A DNA stretch of 64,000 nt from Brevundimonas vesicularis (GCF_014204545.1 NZ_JACHLJ010000004.1:148028-212027), one strand, 5' to 3'. Positions 24,359 to 34,233 are shown, counted from the first letter of the stretch. The notes: generated by a model not told the origin, from the sequence alone. A program made the numbers and translations.

Positions 24359-25723
24359 ATGATGGTCGATGTACGTTCCTCTTCTCGAGTTCTGTCGGCG
24401 CGGCGTCGTCGGCGTTATCGATTAAGGGCGGATGACGCCCGACCCAGCGTATCTCTGCGGCTTCGTTCACCGGCGACTTCCCAGCCAACGAAAATTTCTG
24501 CGTTCCCTGCGCCACGACAGGGCGGTCGATACGGTCTGTCGGGCCGTCGTTTCCTGATCGTTTCCGCCCCTTTCGGCGCGTTCGGAGCGGCGCTGGCCTC
24601 GGTGCTTGAATCGCGCGGGGCGGTCGTCAATCGCATGATCTTCAATGCCGGCGATGCGATGAACTGGCGCAGACCAGGCGGCTTGGTGTTCAAGGGGACG
24701 GCCAAATCCTGGACCGATGGTCTGGCGCGCATCGTCGCCGATTTCAGCGACGTCATCGTCTTTGGCGAGGCCGGCGCCTACAACCGCGCGGTTTTGGCGG
24801 CAGCCGACACCCTGAACGCTCGTGTCTGGGTTCTGGAAAACGGTTACTTTCGTCCTGATTGGGTCACAGTCGAGCGCAATGGCGTGAACGGCTCCAGCGC
24901 GCTGCCACGGTTCCGCGACGGATATCCCGAACCGGCGCCGAAGCTGCCCGAGCCTGTCGCAGTTGGAAAAATCCTGCCGCACCACGTCGCCAACATCAGC
25001 GCCTATCATACGGTGCAGGTCGCGGGAAAAGCGTTCTTCCCGAACTATACTGCGCCCTATGTATTCTCACCCCTCAAACAATGTCTGGGCCATATCCGAC
25101 GCTACGTCAGTCTGGCGTTCCGTCGGCCCGAAAATTGCGACGCCGGCATCATCGGGGCCAGGGGCGAGTTCTTCATCGCCTGTTTGCAACGGGAAGGCGA
25201 CGCGCAATTGCTGCGCTATTCGCGATACGCCGACAACCGCGCCTTCCTGACCGCCGTCATCAACAGCTTCGCCGCCAAGGCTCCGCCTCAGACACGCCTG
25301 GTTGTCAAGAACCATCCGCTGGATCCAGGCCTCGTCAATCTTCGCGCTGTCACGATGCGGCTCGCCCGGGAGCATGGCGTGGCGGGCCGTATCGACTTCA
25401 TCGACGGCGGCAATCTGGCGGCCCTTTGTCGGACGTCGTTGGGGATGGTCGTCAACAACTCGAGCGCCGCGTTGTCGGCGCTTGGCTTCCACACGCCGGT
25501 CAAGGTTCTGGGCGACGCCTTCTTCGACTTCGAGGGTCTGACCGACCAGAAGCCGCTGGATCATTTCTGGCGCGCGCCGGAGGCGCCGGATAGCGACCTG
25601 TTCACACGCTTCCGTGCGCACGTGATCGCCCAAAGCCAGGTGAACGGCAACTATCATGAGCCGCACGCCATCGTGCCGACGGCGAACGGCGTCGCGGACA
25701 TTTTTGAGCGGGCGTCAGCCTAG
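24359..25723 (+). CDS. Capsule polysaccharide biosynthesis protein (KpsS/LipB-like)
   Basis: 454 residues from ATG 24359. The start is uncertain, because the recognisable domain begins about 60 residues later at GRRFLIVSAPFGAFG. Family features are a Rossmann-like N-half (LESRGAVVNRMIFNAGD), the WVLENGYFRPDWVTVE block, a KNHPLD motif and VVNNSSAALSALG in the C-half. These match Capsule_synth proteins, which include retaining beta-Kdo transferases priming group 2 capsules on a lipid anchor. No other capsule genes are adjacent, so the exact sugar and product remain open. Confidence 0.7.
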   Translation: MMVDVRSSSRVLSARRRRRYRLRADDARPSVSLRLRSPATSQPTKISAFPAPRQGGRYGLSGRRFLIVSAPFGAFGAALASVLESRGAVVNRMIFNAGDAMNWRRPGGLVFKGTAKSWTDGLARIVADFSDVIVFGEAGAYNRAVLAAADTLNARVWVLENGYFRPDWVTVERNGVNGSSALPRFRDGYPEPAPKLPEPVAVGKILPHHVANISAYHTVQVAGKAFFPNYTAPYVFSPLKQCLGHIRRYVSLAFRRPENCDAGIIGARGEFFIACLQREGDAQLLRYSRYADNRAFLTAVINSFAAKAPPQTRLVVKNHPLDPGLVNLRAVTMRLAREHGVAGRIDFIDGGNLAALCRTSLGMVVNNSSAALSALGFHTPVKVLGDAFFDFEGLTDQKPLDHFWRAPEAPDSDLFTRFRAHVIAQSQVNGNYHEPHAIVPTANGVADIFERASA

Positions 25724-25894
25724 CCCAACCCTGCAAGGTGTGGCGCCCAGACCACCCTCGGTCTCTGTCACATTGCTGTTACATAACTGTCGCCCAAGAT
25801 TTCAACATCGGCCCTAGAGGGGGCTGGATTGCGACAGGCGATGGACGTCTGCCGCCCATAGGCCATCGGCGCCGTCCATCTGGGGATAGATGTA

Positions 25895-28408
25895 ATGATT
25901 ACTCGTAAAAGCCTGATTTGGGCGACTACCGCCCTTGCCGGCTCGCTGGCCTTCGCCGGCGCCGCCTCCGCCCAATCGACCGGCACCGAAGCGACCGAAG
26001 TTGGCGAAGTCGTCGTTACCGGGGTTCGCGGACAGCGCACCATTGAAGGTCTTGCAACCGCCGAGACTGTCGCCAAGACGCGCAACACCATTGGCCAGGA
26101 ATTCATCGCGACCCAGTCGGCCGGCCAAACGATCCTTCAGACCCTCAATCTGACCCCGGGGCTCAGCTTCACCAACGCCGATCCATACGGTTCGTCGGGC
26201 GGCAACATCCGTCTGCGCGGCTTCGACGGCAACCGCGTGTCGTTGACCTTCGATGGCATCCCGTTGAACGACACCGGCAACTACGCCACCTACACCAACC
26301 AGCAGCTTGATCCCGAACTGATCGAACGCGCCTCGATCAACACCGGGTCGACAGACGTCGACAGCCCGACCGCTTCGGCGACCGGCGGCACGATCAACTA
26401 CGTCACGCGCCGCCCGGCCGCCGATTTTGGCGGCTGGCTGCAAGGTTCGCTGGGCGACTTCAGCTACAATCGCATCATGGGCTTGATCGATACCGGCGCC
26501 GTTGGCCCCTGGGGCACCTCGGCCTGGTTCGCCGCTTCGCACCAGAAGTATGACAAGTTCAAAGGTATCGGCGAACTTGAAAAGACCCAGTACAACGCCC
26601 GCATTTACCAGCCGCTGCGCGACAACGGCGACTTCATCTCGCTGGCGGCTCACTGGAACGAGAACCGCAACAACAACTACAATGGCCCGAACCTGGCCAC
26701 CGCAACCGGCTTCTGCGACGTTGCGCGCACCCAGGTCTGCGTCAGCGACGTCGAAACCAGCCCGTTCGGCTGGGGCGTCGATTTCGATCGCACCTACACC
26801 GCGCCGACGGTTCGTCCTGGCGTAGCAGATGTAGATACCAACGGTGCCAACTACTGGGGTTTGCGCATCAACCCGTCCGACACGGGCAACATCCGCGGTC
26901 AGTCGCGCTTCACCTTGGCTGACGGCCTGATCCTGACGATCGACCCGTCTTTCTCGTACACCCTCGCCAATGGTGGCTCGCAACAAACTGTGCTGGCCGA
27001 GAACGACCTGTTGCTGCGTGGTACCCGTACGACGGGCGGCGTCGACCTTAATGGCGACGGCGACATCCTGGACCGCGTTCGCGTCATGACGCCGTCCAAC
27101 ACCCACACCCAGCGCTACACCCTGAACAGCTCGCTGATCTGGGACCTGAACGACCATCACCGTCTACGCGCGGCCTACGCACTGGATTGGGGTCGTCACC
27201 GTCAGACCGGCCTTTACGGCCGTATCGACTTCTCGAACCCGACGAACCCGAGCTTCGTCGATGAGTTTGGCGGCCTGAAGGAAGAAGGCAACCGGGTCGT
27301 GAACCTGGACGGCTTCGCCCTGCGCTCGCGTGACCGCCTGTCCTATGCCGAACTGAACCAGTTTTCGGTCGAGTACATCGGTCGCTTCCTGGATGAGGCT
27401 CTGACGGTGAGTATCGGCGTCCGCGCGCCGTTCTTCTCGCGTGAACTGAATCAGTTCTGCTACACGCAAAACGCCTCTTCCAACGTGATCTGCACCTCGG
27501 AAGTGCCGGCGACGACCTTGGCCAACGGCAATGTGACCTTCGCGGGTCGTGGAACTACCCAATACGTCGCTCCGTACTCGCGCACCGTGAAGTACGACGA
27601 CGTCCTGCCGAACGTCGGCGCCACCTATAAGTTTGGCGGCGCTCAGTCGATCTACGCCAGCTATTCGGAGTCGCTTTCGGCGCCGCGTACGGACAGCCTC
27701 TATGCGGCGACCCGTCTGGCGGACGGCTCGATCGGCAATCCGACCGTGCAACCGGAGACGTCCAAGAACATCGACTTCGGCTACCGCTACACGGCGGGCA
27801 CGCTGATTGCTCAGGCTTCGGGCTTCTTCAACCAGTTCGATAACCGGATCGTCAGCACCTTCGAGCCGGATCTGGATCAGTTCGTCGATCGCAACGTCGG
27901 TTCTGTTGAATCCAAGGGTGTTGAAATCTCGGTGGGTTGGTCGCCGATCCAAGCACTCAGCCTCTACGGTTCGGCCTCGTTCCTGGATAGCGAACTGCAG
28001 GACGACTATGTCTACGACCGTGCCGGCAACCGTCTGCAGACCAAGGGCAAGAAGCAGGTTGAAACCCCTGAGCAGATGTATTCGCTGCGTGCGTCCTACC
28101 AGTTCAACGACGTCTTCTCGGCCGGCATCCAGGGTAAATACACCGGGGAGCGTTGGGTCACCGATGTCAATGACCTCAAGGTCGACGCCTACACCGTGGT
28201 CGATCTGGACGCGCGTTTCGACTTTGCCCCGCTGGGCTTCGAAGGCACCTATCTGCAGTTCAACGTCACCAACCTGTTCGATGAGCAGTACTACAGCACC
28301 TTGGGCACTCGCGCGTCGGGCACCCCTGGCCAACTGGGTTATAGCCGCTCGTTCGCCGGCGTCGGCGCGCCTCGCACCATGATGGCGACCCTGCGCTACG
28401 CCTTCTGA
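25895..28408 (+). CDS. TonB-dependent receptor
   Basis: 837 residues. Signal peptide 1-26 ends ASAQ. TonB box EVVVTG (38-43) is followed by the plug domain (SAGQTILQTLNLTPGL, NIRLRGFDGNRVSLTFDGIPLND) and the 22-strand barrel with the terminal aromatic strand MMATLRYAF. It imports a bulky substrate such as an iron complex, using TonB energy. No regulator or periplasmic partner is adjacent, so the substrate is unknown. A strong terminator follows. Confidence 0.9.
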   Translation: MITRKSLIWATTALAGSLAFAGAASAQSTGTEATEVGEVVVTGVRGQRTIEGLATAETVAKTRNTIGQEFIATQSAGQTILQTLNLTPGLSFTNADPYGSSGGNIRLRGFDGNRVSLTFDGIPLNDTGNYATYTNQQLDPELIERASINTGSTDVDSPTASATGGTINYVTRRPAADFGGWLQGSLGDFSYNRIMGLIDTGAVGPWGTSAWFAASHQKYDKFKGIGELEKTQYNARIYQPLRDNGDFISLAAHWNENRNNNYNGPNLATATGFCDVARTQVCVSDVETSPFGWGVDFDRTYTAPTVRPGVADVDTNGANYWGLRINPSDTGNIRGQSRFTLADGLILTIDPSFSYTLANGGSQQTVLAENDLLLRGTRTTGGVDLNGDGDILDRVRVMTPSNTHTQRYTLNSSLIWDLNDHHRLRAAYALDWGRHRQTGLYGRIDFSNPTNPSFVDEFGGLKEEGNRVVNLDGFALRSRDRLSYAELNQFSVEYIGRFLDEALTVSIGVRAPFFSRELNQFCYTQNASSNVICTSEVPATTLANGNVTFAGRGTTQYVAPYSRTVKYDDVLPNVGATYKFGGAQSIYASYSESLSAPRTDSLYAATRLADGSIGNPTVQPETSKNIDFGYRYTAGTLIAQASGFFNQFDNRIVSTFEPDLDQFVDRNVGSVESKGVEISVGWSPIQALSLYGSASFLDSELQDDYVYDRAGNRLQTKGKKQVETPEQMYSLRASYQFNDVFSAGIQGKYTGERWVTDVNDLKVDAYTVVDLDARFDFAPLGFEGTYLQFNVTNLFDEQYYSTLGTRASGTPGQLGYSRSFAGVGAPRTMMATLRYAF

Positions 28409-28431
28409 GGCTTAAGCCAGACTGAAACGAC

Positions 28432-28462
28432 GAAGGGCGGTCCGTTCGCGGGCCGCCCTTTT
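28432..28462 (+). terminator. Rho-independent terminator after the TonB-dependent receptor
   Basis: AAGGGCGGTCCG-TTCG-CGGGCCGCCCTTTTT: a 12-pair GC stem with a TTCG loop, followed directly by a T run, 24 bases after the stop. Confidence 0.9.
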
Positions 28463-28541
28463 TCGTGGCTGACGTTGAAGTCGGGGGCGCTTGGGGCCAT
28501 ATGGCGCGGCTCCCAGTTCGGCCCTTCTTGAGGACGCCCGC

Positions 28542-29561
28542 ATGACCGATCCGACTGCTGCCGCCATCCCCGCCGAATGGGCGCCGCACCGCGCCATGTG
28601 GGTAGGTTGGCCCAGCCATGCGGAATACTGGTTCGAGGCGCTGGAACAGGCACAGAACGAGGTCGAGGGTCTGGTGCGGGCCTTGGCCGGACCGGGTCGC
28701 GAGCAGGTCAAGCTGATGGTCGGCAAGGCCGAGGCTCTGGCCGACGCCCAGGCGCGCTTTGCGGGCGTGGCGAATGTCGAGGTCGTTCCCGGCGAGTTCG
28801 GCGACGTGTGGCTGCGCGACACCGGGCCGATCTTTGGCGCGGGATCCAGGACGGCCGCCGCCTTCAAATTCAACGGCTGGGGCGGGAAATACGACATGCC
28901 GGGCGACGACCTAGTCGCGGGCCAGATTGGCCGACATGCGGGCGTGGACCTGACCTGGAACGACTTTGTCATGGAGGGCGGGTCGCTGGATCACGACGGG
29001 GAGGGGACCGTCCTGACCACGCGCCAGTGCCTGCTGAATCCGAACCGCAATCCCGCCTGGAACCAGGATGAAGCCGTCGCGGCGGCGGCGCTGGAAAAGG
29101 CGGTCGGCGCCAAGGTGGTGGTGTGGCTGGGCGACGGTTTGCTGAACGATCACACCGACGGGCACGTCGATAATCTGGCGCGGTTCGTTGCGCCCGGCGT
29201 TGTCGCCTGCCCGGTCGCCTGGGGGACGAACGACGTCAACGCCGACGTCTATGACGCGACGGCGCGCGATCTGGCCGCCGTGACCGATGCGGCGGGCCGT
29301 CGGCTGAAGGTCGTGCGCATCCCGTCGCCGGGCCTGGTGCTGGACGAGGACGAACGCCCGATCCCGGCCAGCCACATGAACTTCCTGATCGCCAACGGCG
29401 CCGTGGTCGTCCCCACCTATGGCGATGCGCGTGCGGCCGACATGGCCTGTCAGGCGTTGAAAGACGCCTTCCCCGATCGCGAGATCATCCCGCTGCCGTC
29501 AAACGCCATCCTGACGGGCGGCGGCTCGTTCCACTGCATCTCCCAGCAGGAGCCCGCATGA
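28542..29561 (+). CDS. aguA: Agmatine deiminase
   Basis: 339 residues from ATG 28542. A guanidino-modifying enzyme that turns agmatine into N-carbamoylputrescine and ammonia. Signatures: MWVGWPSH near the N-terminus, WLRDTGPIF, the EGGSLDHDG strand, the catalytic HTDGHVDN stretch, and the nucleophile Cys332 in GGGSFHCISQQ. Its stop overlaps the start of aguB (ATGA), so the two enzymes of this putrescine route are co-translated. No arginine decarboxylase gene is in the window. Confidence 0.95.
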   Translation: MTDPTAAAIPAEWAPHRAMWVGWPSHAEYWFEALEQAQNEVEGLVRALAGPGREQVKLMVGKAEALADAQARFAGVANVEVVPGEFGDVWLRDTGPIFGAGSRTAAAFKFNGWGGKYDMPGDDLVAGQIGRHAGVDLTWNDFVMEGGSLDHDGEGTVLTTRQCLLNPNRNPAWNQDEAVAAAALEKAVGAKVVVWLGDGLLNDHTDGHVDNLARFVAPGVVACPVAWGTNDVNADVYDATARDLAAVTDAAGRRLKVVRIPSPGLVLDEDERPIPASHMNFLIANGAVVVPTYGDARAADMACQALKDAFPDREIIPLPSNAILTGGGSFHCISQQEPA

Positions 29562-30421
29562 CCCGCACCATCACCGTCGCCGGCATACAGACCTCGTACG
29601 GCGAGGACATGCAGGCGAACATCGACAAGACCATCGCCCTCGTGCGCGAGGCGGCGGGGCAGGGCGCGCAGGTCATCCTGCCGTCGGAACTGTTCCAGGG
29701 GCCGTATTTCTGCGTCTCGCAAGAGGAGCACTGGTTCAGCCAGGCTTATGAGTGGCGCGAGCATCCGTGTGTTGTGGCCATGGCGCCGGTGGCCAAGGAG
29801 TTGGGCGTGGCCATTCCGGTCTCGATCTTCGAGAAGGACGGGCCGCAGTATTACAACTCGCTGGTCATGCTGGACGCGGACGGCGAGGCGCTGGGGATCT
29901 ATCGCAAGAGCCATATCCCCGACGGCCCCGGCTATCAGGAGAAATACTATTTCCGGCCGGGCGACACCGGCTTCAAGGTCTGGAAGACCCGCTTCGGCAA
30001 GGTTGGGGTCGGCATCTGCTGGGACCAGTGGTTCCCGGAAGCGGCGCGGGCGATGATGCTGATGGGCGCCGATGTGCTGATGTATCCGACCGCCATCGGC
30101 ACCGAGCCGCATGATGCGACCCTGCATACGGCCGAGCCGTGGCGGCGCGCCATGCAGGGCCATGCGGTGTCCAACGCTGTGCCCGTCGTCGGCGCCAACC
30201 GGATCGGCCATGAGCGCGTGACCGAGGTCGGCCAGACCTTCTACGGCCATTCCTTTATCGCCGACCAGCAGGGCGAACTGGTCGAGCAACTGGGCGCCGA
30301 GGAGGAAGGGGTGCTGGTGCACCGCTTCGATCTGGACGAACTGGACAAATATCGCGCGGCCTGGGGCTTCTTCCGCGATCGCCGGACGGACCTGTATGGG
30401 GCGCTGACGGGTAAGGGCTGA
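29558..30421 (+). CDS. aguB: N-carbamoylputrescine amidase
   Basis: 287 residues of the nitrilase superfamily. The catalytic triad is present: Glu44 in LPSELFQGPYF, Lys117 in GIYRKSHIPDGPGY and Cys154 in GICWDQWFPE. It hydrolyses N-carbamoylputrescine to putrescine, CO2 and ammonia, completing the agmatine route begun by aguA, whose stop codon it overlaps. Length and motifs are standard for the family. Confidence 0.95.
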   Translation: MTRTITVAGIQTSYGEDMQANIDKTIALVREAAGQGAQVILPSELFQGPYFCVSQEEHWFSQAYEWREHPCVVAMAPVAKELGVAIPVSIFEKDGPQYYNSLVMLDADGEALGIYRKSHIPDGPGYQEKYYFRPGDTGFKVWKTRFGKVGVGICWDQWFPEAARAMMLMGADVLMYPTAIGTEPHDATLHTAEPWRRAMQGHAVSNAVPVVGANRIGHERVTEVGQTFYGHSFIADQQGELVEQLGAEEEGVLVHRFDLDELDKYRAAWGFFRDRRTDLYGALTGKG

Positions 30422-30422
30422 C

Positions 30423-31163
30423 CTAGCCCCGCATAGCCTCGACCGCCGCGACCAGTCGGTCAAGGTCCGCCGGCGTCGAAAGCCGGTGATCGCCGCCCTC
30501 GATTAGGTCCAGGCGCACGTCGCCGCCGGTCAGGCGCTCGACCAGTTCGACCTGATGTCGCCACGGCACGACGTCGTCGGCGCGACCTTGTAGGACGTGG
30601 ACCGGCGCAGCGATGTCGATCGCGCCGTACAGCATCAGCCAGTCGCGCGCTTCCTCGAACATGCGCCGCGTCAGGACATATTCGCCCAGACCCTCCTCGA
30701 CGATCAGGGTTTCGCCCTCGCGCAGGATGGCCTGCCGCTCGTGGTCCGCCAGGCCGGGCCACATCAGCCGTTCGGTGAAGTCCTGGGCCGGATTGACCAG
30801 CACCAGGCCCTTGATCCGATCCGGTCGCGCCAGCGTCGCCAGCAGCGAGACCCAGCCGCCCATCGACGATCCAACCGGAATGACCGGCCCCGACAGGCTG
30901 TCGATCAGGGCGACGGCGTCCTCGCGCCAGCGGCCGATGGTGGCCTGTCTCCAGTCGCCTGATGACTGGCCATGGGCGAAGTGATCGTAGCGCACGAAGT
31001 TCCAGCCGCGTTCGCGCGCGGCGACGTCCAGGGCCAGGGCCTTGGTCCCCTCCATGTCCGAACGAAAGCCGCCGACCCAGATCACGGTCGGGCCGTCGCC
31101 GTCGACGCGTTTGAACGCCAGGGTTTCGCCATCGGGGCGGGACAGATGCTGGATGTCGGTCAT
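30423..31163 (-). CDS. Alpha/beta hydrolase
   Basis: 246 residues from ATG 31163; the frame extends to 31244 without a better start. The nucleophile elbow is GSSMGG with Ser at about residue 89, the acid is in RADDVVP, and the catalytic His is in EGGDHRLS. The short lid and the IWVGGFRSDMEG segment resemble the ABHD10/palmitoyl-thioesterase-like group, so an esterase or thioesterase is likely. It is convergent with aguB (one base between the stops) and divergent from the glycosyltransferase. Confidence 0.8.
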   Translation of the reverse strand: MTDIQHLSRPDGETLAFKRVDGDGPTVIWVGGFRSDMEGTKALALDVAARERGWNFVRYDHFAHGQSSGDWRQATIGRWREDAVALIDSLSGPVIPVGSSMGGWVSLLATLARPDRIKGLVLVNPAQDFTERLMWPGLADHERQAILREGETLIVEEGLGEYVLTRRMFEEARDWLMLYGAIDIAAPVHVLQGRADDVVPWRHQVELVERLTGGDVRLDLIEGGDHRLSTPADLDRLVAAVEAMRG

Positions 31164-31234
31164 GGCGCCGTTCTGCCCGGACTTTCCGCCGTCGTCACCC
31201 TTGACCGCGACGCGCGATGGCGGAACACAGACCC

Positions 31235-32197
31235 ATGTCCGCACCCCAGGTCCTGTTCGTCACCTCCAATCGCATCGGCGACTGCGTCATCTCGTCGGGC
31301 GTGATCCGCGAGATCGCGCGTCAGGTCCCGGGGGCCGAGATCACTGTAGCCTGCGGCCGGCCGCCCGCGCCTTTCTTCCGCAATGCGCCAGGCGTCGTGC
31401 GCACCATCGTGCTCGACAAGAAGAAGCTGTCCGGCCACTGGCTCGATCTGTGGAAACAGGTCGTCGGCACGCGCTGGGATCTGGTGATCGACATCCGGGG
31501 TTCGGCGCTCAGCTATCTGATCCCGGCGAAGCGGCGCATCGTCTATAACCGCTCCTGGGAGACGGGCCTGCGCAAGGTCGAGATGGTGTCGCGCCTGATG
31601 GGTTCGCCGACGCCGCTGGGTCCCGAAATCTTCCTGGACGATCAGGCGCGTGCCGAGGCCGCCGCCGTCATCGATCCGCAGCTCGCGGGCGGCGCGGGTC
31701 CCGGCCCGATAATCGCCCTGGCCCCCATCGCGCATCAGCCGGGCAAGAGCTGGCCCGCCGACCGCTGGGGCGCGCTGGTCGAGAAGCTGAAAGCCGAGCC
31801 GCGCTTCGACGGCTGGCGCTTCATGCCGGTGGGCGGGCCGGGCGACCGGCCCCCGGCGACCCCGGCTTTGGAGGCGGCGGGGCCGCGCGGCATCGATTTC
31901 GTCGGCAAGGGCGACATCCTCGCCTCGGCCGCCGCCATCGGCCGGGCCGATCTGTTCGTCGGCAACGATTCGGGCCTGATGCACGTCTCCGCCGCGCTGG
32001 GCCGTCCGACCCTGGGTCTGTTCGGTCCGACCGAGTGGTGGCTGTATGGGCCATGGGGGGCCAAGACGCGCACGGCGGCGTCCAACGAGACGCGCGGCCA
32101 GTTCGCGCCGATCGAGGACCTGACGGTGGATCACGTCTTCGACGCGGTGCTGGCGCTGCATGACGCCTACATCGTCGAAACGCCTGCGAACCCTTGA
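31235..32197 (+). CDS. Glycosyltransferase family 9 (heptosyltransferase-like)
   Basis: 320 residues from ATG 31235; an in-frame ATG at 31217 is an alternative. The GT-B fold shows the N-terminal TSNRIGDCVISSGVI segment, and a C-half with GPIIALAPIAHQPGKSWPADRWGAL and the donor-binding FVGNDSGLMHVSAALGRPTLGLFGPT block, diagnostic of family 9. Such enzymes add heptose, or another ADP-activated sugar, to lipopolysaccharide core. It acts at the inner face of the cytoplasmic membrane. The acceptor is unknown here. infC follows 113 bp later. Confidence 0.85.
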   Translation: MSAPQVLFVTSNRIGDCVISSGVIREIARQVPGAEITVACGRPPAPFFRNAPGVVRTIVLDKKKLSGHWLDLWKQVVGTRWDLVIDIRGSALSYLIPAKRRIVYNRSWETGLRKVEMVSRLMGSPTPLGPEIFLDDQARAEAAAVIDPQLAGGAGPGPIIALAPIAHQPGKSWPADRWGALVEKLKAEPRFDGWRFMPVGGPGDRPPATPALEAAGPRGIDFVGKGDILASAAAIGRADLFVGNDSGLMHVSAALGRPTLGLFGPTEWWLYGPWGAKTRTAASNETRGQFAPIEDLTVDHVFDAVLALHDAYIVETPANP

Positions 32198-32310
32198 AAA
32201 ATCGGGGCTCGCGGCGCATATTGCCGGCCTTGAGGGGAACGTGGCGATTGCCGCGTGCATTCGCTCATCACGACATACGCCTTCTCTGACCACATAAGGA
32301 AACGACGCCC

Positions 32311-32844
32311 ATTCGCCGTCCCATGCAAGCGCCACCCGTGAAAGACGGGCCGCGTATGAACCAGGATATCCGCGCCCCTCGCGTTCTGCTCATCGACCAG
32401 AACGGCGAAAAACAGGGCGTCATGCCCACCTCCGCCGCTCTGGAAGCCGCCGAGGAAGCCGGGATGGACCTGGTCGAGATCGTCTCCACCTCCGAGCCGC
32501 CGGTGGCCAAGATCCTCGATTACGGCAAGCACCGTTTCCAGGAACAGAAGAAGAAGGCCGAGCAGCGCAAGCGCCAGAAGGTCGTCGAGCTGAAGGAGAT
32601 CAAACTCCGTCCGAACATCGACACCCACGACTACGAGGTGAAGGCCAAGGCCATGCATCGCTTCTTTGAGGAAGGCGACAAGGTCAAGGTCACCCTGCGC
32701 TTCCGCGGTCGCGAAATGGCCCACCCCGAACTGGGCATGAAGCTGCTGAACAAGGTCCAGGCCGACTTCGACGAAGTCGCCAAGGTCGAGTTCTCGCCCA
32801 AGATGGAAGGCCGCCAGATGATCATGATCCTGGCCCCGCGCTGA
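32311..32844 (+). CDS. infC: Translation initiation factor IF-3, with probable ATT start
   Basis: 177 residues if started at ATT 32311, which would give (M)[14 protein letters not shown], the N-terminus usual in alphaproteobacterial IF-3. The ATG at 32323 is the conventional alternative (173 residues). AAGGAA lies about ten bases before the ATT. The N-domain has [14 protein letters not shown], the linker is Lys-rich, and the C-domain has [15 protein letters not shown] and [18 protein letters not shown]-3 binds the 30S subunit and rejects non-standard start codons, so an AUU start lets it limit its own synthesis. A terminator follows at once. Confidence 0.93.
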   Translation: MRRPMQAPPVKDGPRMNQDIRAPRVLLIDQNGEKQGVMPTSAALEAAEEAGMDLVEIVSTSEPPVAKILDYGKHRFQEQKKKAEQRKRQKVVELKEIKLRPNIDTHDYEVKAKAMHRFFEEGDKVKVTLRFRGREMAHPELGMKLLNKVQADFDEVAKVEFSPKMEGRQMIMILAPR

Positions 32845-32868
32845 TCGCGATCCATCGCTGAATACGAA

Positions 32869-32898
32869 ACGCCCCGGTCCCGCGACCGGGGCGTTTTT
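32869..32898 (+). terminator. Rho-independent terminator after infC
   Basis: AACGCCCCGGTC-CCGC-GACCGGGGCGTTTTTC, an eleven-pair GC-rich stem with a T run, 25 bases after the infC stop. It separates infC from the MFS gene and from rpmI-rplT. Confidence 0.92.
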
Positions 32899-32928
32899 CT
32901 TTGCTGGAGAAACGGCTAAGCGTTGGGA

Positions 32929-34233
32929 ATGACGAACGCCGATACGGTCGCTGCGCGCACCCAGCCGCCCAAGCTCAAGACACCGGCGCTGGCCGTGCTG
33001 TTTGCGACGGTGTTCATCAATCTGGTCGGGTTCGGGCTGGTGGTCCCGTTGCTGCCGTTCTTCGCCCAGAGCCTGAAGGCCGAGGCGTGGCAGATCACGC
33101 TGATGTTCTCGGCCTATTCGCTGGGTCAGTTCTTCGCCGAGCCGTTCTGGGGGCGGTTGTCGGATCGGATCGGTCGAAAGCCCGTGCTGTTGATGACCCT
33201 GATCGCCAATGCGCTGGGCTATCTGATGCTGGCCTTCGTGCCCAACATCTGGCTGGCGATCGCGGTCAGGCTGTTCACCGGCCTGGGGGCGGGCAATATC
33301 TCTACGGTTCAGGGGTATGTCGCCGATGTGACCCCGCCCGAGCAGCGGGCCGGGCGGATGGGTCTGATCGGGGCGGCGTTCGGCCTGGGCTTCATCGTCG
33401 GTCCGGGCTTAGGTGGATTGCTGACGCAGCCGCAGCTGGGACGGTTGGGCTATCAGCTGCCGATCTTCCTGGCGGCGGCGTTGGCGGCGATCGCGGCGGT
33501 CGGCGTGGTCGTCTTCCTGCGCGAAAGCCGGGCCAAGGCCGATCCCGCCGCCCCGCGTCCGGCCTTCCTGGCGGGCCTGAAGGATGCGCGCGACAATGCC
33601 GTGGTGTCGCGCGTGCTGGTCGTGACCCTGATCTATATGGCCGGGTTTTCGGCGATGGAGAGCGTGTTCGGCCTGTGGTCCGAGAGCCGCTATCAATGGG
33701 GCGCGCGCGAGGTGGGGCTCAGCTTCATGATCGTGGGCATCGTCTCCACGCTGAACCAAGGGTTCTTCGCCGGGCGGCTGGCGCGACGGTTCGGCGAATC
33801 GCGCGTGCTGGCCACCGGCATGCTGCTGTTTGGAACCTCGCTGGTGTTGCAGGTGCTGGCGCCGGTCGCGTGGTTTCCCGCGACGCGGCTCGAGCTGGGC
33901 GCCCTCACGATCCCGGTCGTCCAGGGCTGGATCATTCCGATCGTGATGGCGATCGGCGCGTGCGGCATGTCGCTGGCCATGCCCAACATTTCGGCTATGA
34001 TCAGCCGCGCCTCGCCGCCTGATCGGCAGGGGGCCATGCTGGGTCTGAACATGGCCTCCAGCTCGGTGGCGCGCATCTTCGGGCCGATGATCGCGGGCGC
34101 GCTGTTCTCGGGGCTGGGGCATGACTGGCCCTTCGTGATCGGGGCGCTGCTGACCGTCCCGGCGGCCCTGATGGCGATCAACGCCGGACGCGTCATTCGC
34201 AGCGGCGAGGGCGGCGTCAAAGCCCCGGCCTGA
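32929..34233 (+). CDS. MFS transporter, drug:H+ antiporter (TetA-like)
   Basis: 434 residues with twelve predicted helices. MFS motif A is clear in the loop between helices 2 and 3 (WGRLSDRIGRKPVLL), and motif C-like GFIVGPGLGGLL in helix 5 marks the drug antiporter branch. The start ATG 32929 is preferred to TTG 32923. The gene lies between the infC terminator and rpmI, a place where most bacteria have no gene. Substrate unknown. Efflux of a small toxic compound is inferred from the motifs. Confidence 0.85.
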   Translation: MTNADTVAARTQPPKLKTPALAVLFATVFINLVGFGLVVPLLPFFAQSLKAEAWQITLMFSAYSLGQFFAEPFWGRLSDRIGRKPVLLMTLIANALGYLMLAFVPNIWLAIAVRLFTGLGAGNISTVQGYVADVTPPEQRAGRMGLIGAAFGLGFIVGPGLGGLLTQPQLGRLGYQLPIFLAAALAAIAAVGVVVFLRESRAKADPAAPRPAFLAGLKDARDNAVVSRVLVVTLIYMAGFSAMESVFGLWSESRYQWGAREVGLSFMIVGIVSTLNQGFFAGRLARRFGESRVLATGMLLFGTSLVLQVLAPVAWFPATRLELGALTIPVVQGWIIPIVMAIGACGMSLAMPNISAMISRASPPDRQGAMLGLNMASSSVARIFGPMIAGALFSGLGHDWPFVIGALLTVPAALMAINAGRVIRSGEGGVKAPA

